A DNA stretch of 64,000 nucleotides from NCBI GenBank assembly GCA_938005745.1, contig CALLMM010000012.1, positions 18,994 to 82,993 on the forward strand, in the 5' to 3' direction. Source of the stretch: an uncultured Chthonomonadales bacterium. GTDB taxonomy: Bacteria > Armatimonadota > Chthonomonadetes > Chthonomonadales > CAJBBX01. The position numbers and the translations under genes were made by a program. Position 1 is the stretch's first letter, and each line of letters starts with the position of its first letter. The notes below the pieces were generated by a model. It was not told where the DNA came from and did not search any database. It saw only the letters and a program-made list of their open reading frames with translations. This document shows, piece after piece, positions 53,815-62,519 of the stretch.

Positions 53815-54903
53815 TCAGTACTTCTTCTCTTCGGAGATGTCCGGCGGAACGCCCACGAGCGCCTTGAACTCCAGGACATTGGCGGCTTTTTCCAACGCGT
53901 CCTCGTACTTGACAAGCCGCTTTTTGGTCAGGTCTGCCAGCGACTGGTCGAGGGTCTGCATCCCGTGCCTCTGCCCTGTCTGCAGCAGAGAGCTGATCTG
54001 GTAGGTCTTGTTTTCGCGAATCAGGTTGCGCACGGAGGATATCGCCACCAGCGTTTCAAACGCCGCAACGCGCCCCTGACCGTCAGCGCGTTTGACCAGC
54101 GTCTGGGAGATCACGCCGACCAGGTTGACCGCCAGCTGCATGCGAACCTGCTGCTGCTGATGGGTGGGGAAAACGTCAATGATACGGTCAATGGTCTGCA
54201 CGGCGTCGGTGGTGTGCAGGGTTCCGAAGACCAGGTGACCGGTCTCCGCGGCGGTGATCGCCAGTTCGATGGTCTCCAGGTCGCGCATCTCTCCGATAAG
54301 GATCACATCCGGGTCCTGCCGCAGAACATATTTCAGCGCGTTGGCGAATGTCAGCGTATCGGTATCCAGTTCCCGTTGATTGATCAGCGCCTGCACATCC
54401 TCGTGAATGAACTCCAGCGGGTCCTCCACCGTCACCACATGCAGCGGATAGTTCTTGTTGATATAGTCAATCATTGCCGCCTGCGTGGTGGATTTCCCGG
54501 AGCCGGCAGGTCCGGTAACCAGCACCAGCCCGCGCGGTCTCTCCGCGAAGTAGCGGCATACCGGCGGCAGGTTCAACTCCTCGATGGTCTGGATGTGCAG
54601 GGGAATGACGCGAAAGGCGGCTTGCACCGCGCCGCGCTGCTGGTAGATGTTGCCGCGAAATCGCGCCAGTCCGGGGATCTCATAGGCAAAGTCCAGCTCC
54701 AACTCCTCTTCAAATCGGGAGCGTTGAACCTCCGAGAGGACGCTGAAAGAGAGCCACTTGGTCTCCTCCGGGGTCAGGGGGTCCATCTCCAGCTGGACGA
54801 GGTCGCCATGAATACGCACCAGCGGCGGGCTTTCCGCTTTGATATGCAGGTCAGAACCCTGATAGTGTACGGTGGTATAGAGAAGCTGGTCCACTGTGAC
54901 CAT
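53815..54903 (-). CDS. PilT-like retraction ATPase, copy 1
   Basis: A 362-residue secretion ATPase that depolymerises type IV pili. Walker A GPAGSGKST, the Asp box TVEDPLEFIH, Walker B VILIGEMRDLETI and the His box HLVFGTLHTTDA are intact. Near the C-terminus, SSVRNLIRENK matches the AIRNLIRE motif needed for retraction. GGAGGAAG precedes the ATG. It is the third in transcription order of three tandem copies. Confidence 0.92.
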   Translation of the reverse strand: MVTVDQLLYTTVHYQGSDLHIKAESPPLVRIHGDLVQLEMDPLTPEETKWLSFSVLSEVQRSRFEEELELDFAYEIPGLARFRGNIYQQRGAVQAAFRVIPLHIQTIEELNLPPVCRYFAERPRGLVLVTGPAGSGKSTTQAAMIDYINKNYPLHVVTVEDPLEFIHEDVQALINQRELDTDTLTFANALKYVLRQDPDVILIGEMRDLETIELAITAAETGHLVFGTLHTTDAVQTIDRIIDVFPTHQQQQVRMQLAVNLVGVISQTLVKRADGQGRVAAFETLVAISSVRNLIRENKTYQISSLLQTGQRHGMQTLDQSLADLTKKRLVKYEDALEKAANVLEFKALVGVPPDISEEKKY

Positions 54904-54905
54904 AA

Positions 54906-56000
54906 TCAGGCTTCCTCCGGCGAGTGTTTTCGTTCCAGGGAACGCTTGTATCTGGTCTCAAAATCGAAGGGGTTCGAAGACTTCGCCTGCGCGTCTTCAA
55001 ACGTAACCTTTCCCTCTACCGCCAGCCGCAGGAGATGGGAGTCGAGGGTCTGCATGCCGTACTGGCTTCCGGTCTGGATGTCCGTATACATCTGGTAGGT
55101 CTTCCCCTCACGGATCAGCGTACTGATGGCGGGGGTTACCACCATCACCTCGAAGGCGGCGCACCGTCCGCTGCCGGACGCGAGGGGCAGCAGCGTCTGC
55201 GAGATGACCGCGCGCAACGTTACGGCAAGCTGTGTACGTATCTGCTGCTGCCGTTCCGGCTCAAACACGTCAATAATCCGGTCTACAGTCTGGGGGGCGT
55301 CGGTGGTATGCAGCGTGGCGAAGACCAGGTGTCCGGTCTCCGCGGCGGTGATCGCCAGACTGATCGTCTCCAGGTCGCGCATCTCTCCTACCAGAATGAT
55401 GTCCGGGTTCTGACGCATCACATGTTTCAGAGCATTCTGGAAGGCATGCGTATCCACGCCGATCTCTCGCTGGTTGATGGCGGCTACCTTATCGCGATGC
55501 AGGTACTCAATTGGGTCCTCGATGGTCATGATATGTCGGGGACGGCGTTCATTGATATGATTGACCATCGCTGCCAGCGTGGTGGACTTCCCGGAGCCGG
55601 TCGGACCCGTAACAAGGATCAGACCGCGAGGGAGCATACAGAGGTCTTTGACTACCGGAGGAATGCCCAGTTCGTCAATAGTGCGAATCACAAATGGGAT
55701 GACGCGCATGACTGCGCCGATATGTCCCTGTTGACGGAACAGGTTCACGCGGAATCTCGCCAGTCCCGGAACGGCGTAGGACATGTCAAGCTCCATATTC
55801 TGTTCGAACCGAACCTGTCGTTCGTCATTCATCATGGGATAGACGAGATCGTACATATCCCGATCGGTCAGAGGAGCAAAACCCTGCACGCGCTTCAGAG
55901 AGCCATGCACACGCATGACAGGGGGTTCGCCGACGCGCAGGTGCAGGTCAGAGGCTTCGCTCTGTACAAGCATTCGGAGCAGATCGTCAATATGAACCAT
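54906..56000 (-). CDS. PilT-like retraction ATPase, copy 2
   Basis: A 364-residue paralogue. It has Walker A GPTGSGKST, IEDPIEYLH, Walker B IILVGEMRDLETI and His box HLVFATLHTTDAPQTVDRIIDVF. The retraction motif is altered (PAISTLIREGK). It sits 2 bp upstream of copy 1, so the two are certainly co-transcribed. The C-terminal ~20 residues are highly charged. Confidence 0.92.
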   Translation of the reverse strand: MVHIDDLLRMLVQSEASDLHLRVGEPPVMRVHGSLKRVQGFAPLTDRDMYDLVYPMMNDERQVRFEQNMELDMSYAVPGLARFRVNLFRQQGHIGAVMRVIPFVIRTIDELGIPPVVKDLCMLPRGLILVTGPTGSGKSTTLAAMVNHINERRPRHIMTIEDPIEYLHRDKVAAINQREIGVDTHAFQNALKHVMRQNPDIILVGEMRDLETISLAITAAETGHLVFATLHTTDAPQTVDRIIDVFEPERQQQIRTQLAVTLRAVISQTLLPLASGSGRCAAFEVMVVTPAISTLIREGKTYQMYTDIQTGSQYGMQTLDSHLLRLAVEGKVTFEDAQAKSSNPFDFETRYKRSLERKHSPEEA

Positions 56001-56044
56001 CGCAGGCTCTTCCCAATCCCAGGTTCGTGTAAGGGCTGCTTGAA

Positions 56045-57115
56045 CTAAGTGCGCCGCAGCATCTGACGCATCTCTGTATAGTTCCCCGCGTTGGCTTCCG
56101 CTTCCTCCGGCGTAATAACTCCGGCACGTACAAATTTATAGAGGCACTGGTTCATGGTCTGCATGCCCCAGTAGGTCTCCTGTCCCGCCTGTCGGATCTG
56201 GCTATAGATATCCTCGGACTTGCCCTCTTCCAGCATCTTGGCGATGGTCGGCGTGACCACCATCACCTCTACGGCGGCGACCCGTCCGGTACCGTCGCTG
56301 CGTCTCACCAGCTTCTGGGAGACGACGCCGCGCAGCGATACGGAGAGGCGGAGCCACAGCATCGGACGCTCATGCGGAGCGAACATGTTGGAGAGACGGT
56401 CGAGCGTTTCGGCGGCGCTGGAGGTGTGCACGGTGGCGAAGACCAGGTGTCCGGTCTCCGCTGCCTGAAGCGCCACGTTCATCGTCTCGATGTCGCGCAT
56501 CTCTCCGATCAGGATCACATCCGGCGCCTGACGCAGTACGCGCTTGAGCGCCTCCTGGAAGGAGTCTGTATCTATGCCCACCTCGCGCTGGCTGATGATC
56601 GCCATCTTGTCCGGGTGGACATACTCCACCGGGTCTTCGATGGTTACGATATTCACGCGTCGGGTAGAGTTGATGAGATCAATCATCGCGGCGAGCGTGG
56701 TGGACTTCCCGCATCCGGTCGGTCCCGTAACCAGCACCAGACCGTTGCGGCTGCGGGTAAAATCGGCGAGAATGGGAGGAAGCCCCAGATCCTCCAGGGT
56801 TCGAATCACCATCGGGATCAGCCGGTTTGCCATTCCCACGGAGTTGCGCTGCATATAGATACTGGAGCGCACGCGGCACACGTCTCCCAGCGTAAAGGCA
56901 AGGTCCATCTCGTGATGACGCTCAAACTCCTCGATCTGCCTGCCGCTCATCTTGGAGTAGGCGAGCATTCTCGCCTCCCTCTCGGAAACGACCGGAAACT
57001 CGGTATCTTCGATCCGCCCGTGCACCCGGATCGCCGGGCGCGTGTTCGCCCGGATGAACAGGTCGGAGGCGTCTTTTTCTGCGGCAAAGTATAACATTTC
57101 ATCAAGCGTAACCAC
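56045..57115 (-). CDS. PilT-like ATPase, copy 3 (diverged, PilU-like?)
   Basis: A 356-residue paralogue with Walker A GPTGCGKST, IEDPVEYVH, Walker B VILIGEMRDIETM and HLVFATVHTSSAAETLDRL. The AIRNLIRE-type motif has decayed to PTIAKMLEEGK, suggesting an accessory, PilU-like or otherwise specialised role. It is the first of the three in transcription order and starts at GTG. Pilin, PilB and PilC genes are not in the window. Confidence 0.9.
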   Translation of the reverse strand: MVTLDEMLYFAAEKDASDLFIRANTRPAIRVHGRIEDTEFPVVSEREARMLAYSKMSGRQIEEFERHHEMDLAFTLGDVCRVRSSIYMQRNSVGMANRLIPMVIRTLEDLGLPPILADFTRSRNGLVLVTGPTGCGKSTTLAAMIDLINSTRRVNIVTIEDPVEYVHPDKMAIISQREVGIDTDSFQEALKRVLRQAPDVILIGEMRDIETMNVALQAAETGHLVFATVHTSSAAETLDRLSNMFAPHERPMLWLRLSVSLRGVVSQKLVRRSDGTGRVAAVEVMVVTPTIAKMLEEGKSEDIYSQIRQAGQETYWGMQTMNQCLYKFVRAGVITPEEAEANAGNYTEMRQMLRRT

Positions 57116-57174
57116 GATGACTGATTCCTTTCCTGATGATGTGTGTGAACAGATCGCTCTTTCGTTGAGAGAGC

Positions 57175-57879
57175 CTATCTCCGGCGCACAAGCAGCAGAC
57201 CGATCAGCAGAACTGCCAGCCCTGCGGAGAGAGCCACGAATGCCAGGCGCAGAAAGAAAACGGTTTGAGACGGTTGGCGCGAACTCTCAGGCTGCGTCTG
57301 ACCGACCGCAGCGTCAGGCGTCGGCGCTGTGAGCGGCAGCTCCACCGGGGATGACGGATCTTTCAACTGTACGCGATAGCGATAGGGCTGGAATGTCTGC
57401 GAACCGGCGGACGGCTCTTCCAGGAGTTTGACGCTGACAGCATCGTTCTCGAAGCTTCTCACACCGCGAAAATCGGTGATGGGCGAAACAAAGAAGAGAG
57501 CCTCAATCTGCTGGAATCGCCGGAATGCGGCGACGAACGACGGCAGATCAATTGCACGCTCCCGCACCAGACCGGGCGCGGTGAGAACCGCCGTAAACGT
57601 AATAACCTTCTCACCGGGCGATAAGTTACCCTGTGCCGCTCTGTTCGCCGCGCTGCTCTCCAGACGGATCACTCTCCCCTGCAGCCGCGAAGCAAGATTC
57701 GAGAAGTCTCTTTCGATTTCCTCTTGTGTGAAACTGCCTGAACAGGTTGCGGAGATATTCATCTGCGAACCCTGAGGGACGACCAGAATCAGTGCGTCGC
57801 TCGACTGTGCATGGAGCGGGCAGGAAGTGAGGAGCAGCGCAGTAACGGCAAGCAGTGGTAAAACGGCTTTCAACGACAT
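57175..57879 (-). CDS. Exported protein with C-terminal membrane anchor
   Basis: A 234-residue protein. A signal peptide (core AVLPLLAVTALLLTSC, then PLHAQ) is followed by a Ser/Gln-rich extracytoplasmic domain and a C-terminal helix (FFLRLAFVALSAGLAVLLIGLLLV) ending in RRR. The internal ATG at 57879 fits the signal peptide and lies 7 bp after the bioY stop codon; the longer frame overlaps bioY. No family is recognised. It lies just upstream of the pilT genes, so a pilus-related role is possible. Confidence 0.65.
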   Translation of the reverse strand: MSLKAVLPLLAVTALLLTSCPLHAQSSDALILVVPQGSQMNISATCSGSFTQEEIERDFSNLASRLQGRVIRLESSAANRAAQGNLSPGEKVITFTAVLTAPGLVRERAIDLPSFVAAFRRFQQIEALFFVSPITDFRGVRSFENDAVSVKLLEEPSAGSQTFQPYRYRVQLKDPSSPVELPLTAPTPDAAVGQTQPESSRQPSQTVFFLRLAFVALSAGLAVLLIGLLLVRRR

Positions 57880-57886
57880 GCCGAAC

Positions 57887-58501
57887 CTACTTCTGTTCTC
57901 TCGCCTGCAGAGTGGTGGATGCGGATGAGGCGATGAAGATGGCAAGCGCGCCCTGCGCAATCTGCTGACCGATGAAGAAGCCCGCCCCTTTGATGAACGC
58001 CTCCGCGCCTCCCATGTCGAACGCGGCGATCAGTCGCAGCGAACCGCAGGCGTTAAAGGCTCCAATGGCTGCGCATACCCCCATGGTGAAGTGGATCGGA
58101 GCCTCTGAACGCGCCCGCTCTACAAACATACCGCTAAGATAGGCGACCAGAGGCAGCGACCACAGATAGCCCGCCATCGGTCCCGACAGGGGCGCATCTC
58201 CCGTGCCGGGGGGCCACAACATCTGCGCCGAAGCTGCGCTGAGCAGATAGAGCGCAGCGCTGACCGCCCCCAGCCGGCTCCCCAGCATAACTCCGGCGAG
58301 AAGAACGAAAAAGAGCTGTTGCGTTGCAGGCACGGGGGTATAAGGAAGATGGACTGCCGCCTGACCACCGCTGGCAATCAGAAGAATGAACAGCGCGCCC
58401 AGAGCCGCCCTGCGAAATCGGGACTGTCGCTTCATCCAGTCTCGCAGAGGCGTCGGGGAGAGAGAGCGGGGACTCCTGTTTTTATCCAGGTGATTTTTCA
58501 C
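57887..58501 (-). CDS. bioY: Biotin transporter BioY (ECF S component)
   Basis: A 204-residue membrane protein with about six helices. The BioY core ALFILLIASGGQAAVHLPYTPVP and QQLFFVLLAGVMLGSRLGAVSAALYLLS is clear, though the helix 4 region is less conserved. It takes up biotin, alone or with shared ECF A/T subunits encoded elsewhere. It starts at GTG (58501) with a weak ribosome-binding site; ATG at 58435 is a possible alternative. It lies about 150 bp behind tRNA-Ala(GGC). Confidence 0.85.
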   Translation of the reverse strand: MKNHLDKNRSPRSLSPTPLRDWMKRQSRFRRAALGALFILLIASGGQAAVHLPYTPVPATQQLFFVLLAGVMLGSRLGAVSAALYLLSAASAQMLWPPGTGDAPLSGPMAGYLWSLPLVAYLSGMFVERARSEAPIHFTMGVCAAIGAFNACGSLRLIAAFDMGGAEAFIKGAGFFIGQQIAQGALAIFIASSASTTLQAREQK

Positions 58502-58647
58502 CGTTGCGTTACGATACCTCTCCGAATTCGGATAGTCGGGGCTTATTCCATCTCCGTAGAACTACCGGAAAACAAATACGGGCACATTCTCTACGCTGTT
58601 TCGAGGAAACCGCATAAGTCCGTGCCCTGCAGGAGACAGATATTCAA

Positions 58648-58721
<74 letters not shown>

Positions 58722-58737
58722 ACAGATTTCGGGTTCT

Positions 58738-58766
58738 ATTATACACACACACTCAGGAGAATGCAA
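58738..58766 (-). promoter_or_regulatory. tRNA-Ala(GGC) promoter
   Basis: Minus strand TTGCAT (58766-58761), 17 bp, perfect TATAAT (58743-58738). Confidence 0.8.
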
Positions 58767-58839
58767 TAGCCCTTTTAGTCCCGCAGAGCGACATTCTATC
58801 CCCTTGTCGGCGTTTTCGAGCCGGTTCTACAGAGAAACT

Positions 58840-58938
58840 GGCGGGAGCGTGTGGGAATCGAACCCACCGAGAGCGGGAGCAACCCGCCCTCCGCGCGATT
58901 TTGAAGACCGGGAGAGCCACCAGACCCCATCCGCTCCC
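58840..58938 (-). tRNA. selC: tRNA-Sec (selC, anticodon TCA)
   Basis: Minus strand, 99 nt including an encoded GCCA end. The acceptor begins GGGAGCGG (58938 downward) and pairs with CGCTCCC. The anticodon loop is CTTCAAA (anticodon TCA), and a long variable arm (GAGGGCGGG / CCCGCTCTC) precedes the T arm GTGGG-TTCGATT-CCCAC. These are the defining traits of bacterial selenocysteine tRNA. It starts 13 nt after the selD stop codon and is probably processed from the selA-selD transcript. Confidence 0.93.
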
Positions 58939-58951
58939 ATACATCCAGTTT

Positions 58952-60040
58952 TTATCGAATATCTATGCCGGGAGTTCCGGATACGATATTTCCGATCACG
59001 GCGCGCGTCTCCACGCCCTCCTGAGACAGGGCTTCCAGCAGCTGCGGCAGCTTCTGCGGAAAGACGCAGATCGCCAGTCCGCCGGAGGTCTGCGGGTCCA
59101 GCATCAGACTGAGCTGCTCCGGCGAGACCCTTTCGTCAACGGTCATATGATCGCGCAGATACTCCTGGTTGTCATGCTCTCCCCGCGTCAGGTATCCCGC
59201 TTTAGCCAGCGCCTCCGCGCCGGGAAGCGCGGGTATTGCTGCAGAGTCGATCCTCACACGCACTCCGCTGGCTTTCGCCAGATGATAGAGATGTCCCAGA
59301 AGACCGAAACCGGTAATATCGGTGGCGGCGTGTACTCCCCCCTCGTCTATTCCCACATGGTTCATGGCGCGCGACGCCCCGGCGTTCAGGGTCGCCATGG
59401 AGGCGCAGGCGACGGCGAGAGTCTGCGCGTCGCAGCCGTCGAACTTTGCGGCGGTGGTGACGATTCCGGTTCCGAGCGGTTTCGTCAGGACCAGCACGTC
59501 ACCCGGCTTCGCTCCGGCATTGGTGGCGATATGCTTCGGGTCAATGAGGCCGGTTACCGACAGTCCGTACTTGGGCTCCGGGTCGTCCACGCTGTGCCCG
59601 CCTGCCAGAGCCGCCCCGGATTCCGCGATCTTATCGGCTCCGCCCCGCAGGATGGCGGCAAGCTCGTTCACGTCACGTGAGGAGATCGGGAAACAGACGA
59701 TATTCATCACGGTAATCGGTCTGCCTCCCATCGCATAGATGTCTGACAGAGAGTTGGCAGCAGCGATCTGTCCGTAGAGGTAAGGGTCATCCACAATAGG
59801 CGTGAAGAAATCCAGCGTCTGCACAACGGCGAGATCCTCCGTCAGTCTGTAGACCCCGGCATCATCTCCCGTTGCTATCCCGACGATCAGACGCTCATCT
59901 TCCGGCAGCGTAAGCTCTCTCAGAACCTGAGTGAGTTGGGCGGGCCCGATCTTCGACGCTCATCCCGCGCAGCGCACCAGATGAGTCAGTCGCTTCAGCT
60001 CTTCGCGTCTGTCCGGTAGATTGGTCTCCGACATCTCCAT
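58952..60040 (-). CDS. selD: Selenophosphate synthetase SelD, itself a selenoprotein (in-frame TGA = Sec27)
   Basis: Frame continues upstream of the apparent start at 59824 through a single TGA (59962-59960) to ATG 60040, giving 362 residues. The TGA lies in RCAG-[TGA]-ASKIGPAQL, aligned with catalytic Cys17 in E. coli GAGCGCK, so it should encode Sec27; Ser29 replaces the second Cys and Lys30 is kept. Further on, GDDAGVYRL, QTLDFFTPIVDDPY, AAANSLSDIYAMGG and TDITGFGLLGH are canonical. It makes selenophosphate from selenide and ATP for Sec-tRNA formation. A stem-loop with a GGTT apex 33-36 nt after the TGA (59935-59915) is a plausible SECIS. The ATG abuts the selA TGA. Confidence 0.93.
59915..59935 (-). 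promoter_or_regulatory. Candidate bacterial SECIS in selD
   Basis: Minus-strand RNA: CTC-A-CTCAG, loop GTT, CTGAG-A-GAG, located 25-45 nt after the TGA. The G/U apex falls within the 16-37 nt range known for bacterial SECIS elements. The fold is assigned by eye. Confidence 0.5.
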
Positions 60041-61453
60041 TCACCTGCCGTTTTTGCTGCCTGCCAGCGTCGAAAGCGCGGATGCGATCGCCTGGAACTC
60101 ACGCTCCTCCAGCGTGCGCGGGTCCAGAAGCAGGGCCTCCTCCTGAATTCTGGCAAACACAGGCGGCTTATTTTTCCGTAGACCCGAAGCGATCTCCTCC
60201 TCCGTCAGAGATCCGTCCGACAGTTTCAGGCGGACGCACCAGGTGGGCAGCATCTCACCGGGAAGCGAACCCCCTCCGACCTGCGAAAAACTGGAGACGA
60301 TCTCCAGAAGGTAAGTCTCCGGACAAGCGGCTTCGATGGCTCTCTTGAGTCTCTGCGCCGATCTTTTCAGGAAGCTCGGGTCTCTTAACAGATAGCGGAG
60401 GGTAGGTATCTCCGCTACGGCTCTGGAAGGGTCGCGGTACAGACGCAGTGTCGCCTCCAGAGCTGCCAGCGTGAACTTATCCACCCTCAGCGCACGCGCC
60501 AGCGGATGCCTGCCGATCTGCTCGATGAGATCCTTTCTGCCGAGAATGATTCCGGCTTGCGGACCTCCCAGAAGCTTATCTCCGCTCGCGGTGACCAGAT
60601 CGCATCCGGTCGCCGCTGCCATACCGAGCGTTACCGACCTCCCGATCCCGGGCTGCTCCGGGCTGAGAATGGCTCCGCTGCCCAGGTCATCCATCACAGG
60701 GACGCCCCGCTCCCGTCCCAGGCTCACCAGTTCTGCGGTGGAGGTCTCCTCCGTAAAACCGACGATCTTGAAGTTACTCGGGTGGCACTTCAACAGGAGG
60801 CCGGTGTCCGGAGTGATCGCGCGTGCATAGTCCGACAGACGGGTACGGTTGGTCGTTCCCACCTCGACCAGTCTGGCTCCGCTGACGCGAATAATATCCG
60901 GCAGACGAAAAGAGCCTCCAATCTCGACGAGTTCTCCGCGCGAGATGATCACCTCGCGTCCCGCTGCAACCGACATGATGGCGAGGACGGTCGCTCCGGC
61001 ATTGTTGTTGACCACCAGCGCGCTCTCCGCGCCTGTCAGCTCGCACAGCAGTCCGCGGACATGATCCTGACGGGAGCCGCGCCGACCGGAGGGGATATCT
61101 ATCTCCAGCGTGCAGTGACCGGAAGCTGTCTGAAGGATGGCTTCTCTTGCAGCATCTGAGAGCACCGCTCTGCCTAGCCCCGTATGCAGAATGGTGCCGG
61201 TGGCATTGATCGCAGGCTGGAGCGAAGGAGAGTCTGCGCTGCTGGCGCGCGCAATCGCCCGCTCGATCAGGCTGGGGATGTCAGGCGGGCGGGAGGCGTC
61301 TGACAAACGTTGGCGCTCCAGCGCAATCTCCTCTCTCAGCGCTGCGACCATCAGCGCGCGGGGAATACGCTGCAGAGCTGCCTGTACCTGAGGAGTTTCC
61401 AGCAGTTTCCCGACTGCGGGCAGCGCTCTCTTTCCGGTTGAATTCTGTTTCAT
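60041..61453 (-). CDS. selA: L-seryl-tRNA(Sec) selenium transferase SelA
   Basis: A 470-residue PLP enzyme that converts Ser-tRNA(Sec) to Sec-tRNA(Sec) with selenophosphate from SelD. Lys293 in TASGDKLLGGPQAG is the PLP lysine (Lys295 in E. coli). VNNNAGATVLAI and SRGELVEIGGSFRLPDI are also typical. It heads the selA-selD-selC locus and ends directly against selD. SelB, the Sec-specific elongation factor, is not in the window. Confidence 0.96.
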   Translation of the reverse strand: MKQNSTGKRALPAVGKLLETPQVQAALQRIPRALMVAALREEIALERQRLSDASRPPDIPSLIERAIARASSADSPSLQPAINATGTILHTGLGRAVLSDAAREAILQTASGHCTLEIDIPSGRRGSRQDHVRGLLCELTGAESALVVNNNAGATVLAIMSVAAGREVIISRGELVEIGGSFRLPDIIRVSGARLVEVGTTNRTRLSDYARAITPDTGLLLKCHPSNFKIVGFTEETSTAELVSLGRERGVPVMDDLGSGAILSPEQPGIGRSVTLGMAAATGCDLVTASGDKLLGGPQAGIILGRKDLIEQIGRHPLARALRVDKFTLAALEATLRLYRDPSRAVAEIPTLRYLLRDPSFLKRSAQRLKRAIEAACPETYLLEIVSSFSQVGGGSLPGEMLPTWCVRLKLSDGSLTEEEIASGLRKNKPPVFARIQEEALLLDPRTLEEREFQAIASALSTLAGSKNGR

Positions 61454-61510
61454 GCTTCCTCTTTTACCTCTCCCGGATGATGGAAACCTGAAAACTTGCC
61501 GGCGATTTCA

Positions 61511-61539
61511 TTGACTTCCCATTCATGAGGGAGTAGAAT
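61511..61539 (+). promoter_or_regulatory. panB promoter
   Basis: TTGACT (61511-61516), 17 bp, TAGAAT (61534-61539), about 50 bp upstream of the panB ATG. Confidence 0.65.
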
Positions 61540-61591
61540 AGAGCCTGTAGTAGACTTGCTTCTGTAGATTGCCGATAACGGATGGACTTCC

Positions 61592-62425
61592 ATGAGCAAA
61601 GCCGTGTCCGGGAAAAATTCGCCGACCCGTATAACCGCTCCCATGCTTCAAAAGATGAAGGAGCGGGGCGAAAAGATCGTCATGCTCACCTGTTATGACT
61701 ATCCTACCGCGCGCCTGGTGGATGAGGCGGGCGTGGATGTGATCCTGATCGGTGACTCTCTGGGCGACAACGTGCTAGGTTACCGCAACACCATCCCCGT
61801 TACGATGGAGGATATGCTTCATCATACCCGCGCCGTATGTCTGGGAGCGCACAGAGCATTGACGATTGCCGATATGCCCTTCCTCTCCTATCAGATCAGT
61901 CCGGAGGAGGCGCTCAGGAACGCCGGTCGTCTCCTGAAAGAGACCGGTGTTCAGTCGGTGAAGATAGAGGGCGGAACGGCGTTCGCGCCAACCGTGCGGA
62001 AGCTGGTTACTGCCGGGATTCCAGTCTGCGGGCATATCGGGCTGACCCCGCAGTCGGTCAATGTTTTTGGCGGTTTTCGTGTTCAGGGACGGAATGAAGA
62101 GAGCGCGGAGCGTCTGGTACAGGATGCCTGCGCCCTGAGCGAAGCGGGTGTATTTGCGATTGTGCTGGAACTGGTTCCCGATGAACTGGCGCGGCGGATC
62201 ACGAAAACGGTTCCCGTGCCGACCATTGGAATAGGAGCCGGTCCCTTCTGCGATGGACAGGTGCAGGTCTTCCATGATCTGGTTGGACTGAACCCTTCAC
62301 GCACGCTCAGGCATGTGAAACGGTATGCGGAAGCGGGTGCTTTGATCCGCGACGCGGTCGCCGCTTACGCCGCAGAGGTTCGCGAAAGCCTGTTTCCGCC
62401 AGGCGAAAAGACGCCGGATGCCTGA
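61592..62425 (+). CDS. panB: 3-methyl-2-oxobutanoate hydroxymethyltransferase (PanB)
   Basis: A 277-residue TIM-barrel enzyme that makes ketopantoate from ketoisovalerate and methylene-THF. Hallmarks are MLTCYDYPTARLVDEAGVD, LIGDSLGDNVLGY (metal-binding Asp), the VKIEGG loop, GHIGLTPQ and TIGIGAGPFCDGQVQV. Length is normal. panC follows after 94 bp. Glycine cleavage in the same window would supply the methylene-THF it uses. Confidence 0.96.
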   Translation: MSKAVSGKNSPTRITAPMLQKMKERGEKIVMLTCYDYPTARLVDEAGVDVILIGDSLGDNVLGYRNTIPVTMEDMLHHTRAVCLGAHRALTIADMPFLSYQISPEEALRNAGRLLKETGVQSVKIEGGTAFAPTVRKLVTAGIPVCGHIGLTPQSVNVFGGFRVQGRNEESAERLVQDACALSEAGVFAIVLELVPDELARRITKTVPVPTIGIGAGPFCDGQVQVFHDLVGLNPSRTLRHVKRYAEAGALIRDAVAAYAAEVRESLFPPGEKTPDA

Positions 62426-62519
62426 TATTTCCTTCTGAAGCATCGGAACTCCTGTCTCGCTCAAAAAGCCGCCTGCTCGTCAGCCGTGAAAAAAATCCTC
62501 GTGTGAGGAAAGAGAGTTT

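Noticed and set aside
58952..59824. SelD as a 290-residue protein starting at 59824
   Set aside because: It lacks the catalytic loop and the GDDAGVYRL region. The frame continues upstream through a Sec codon to 60040.
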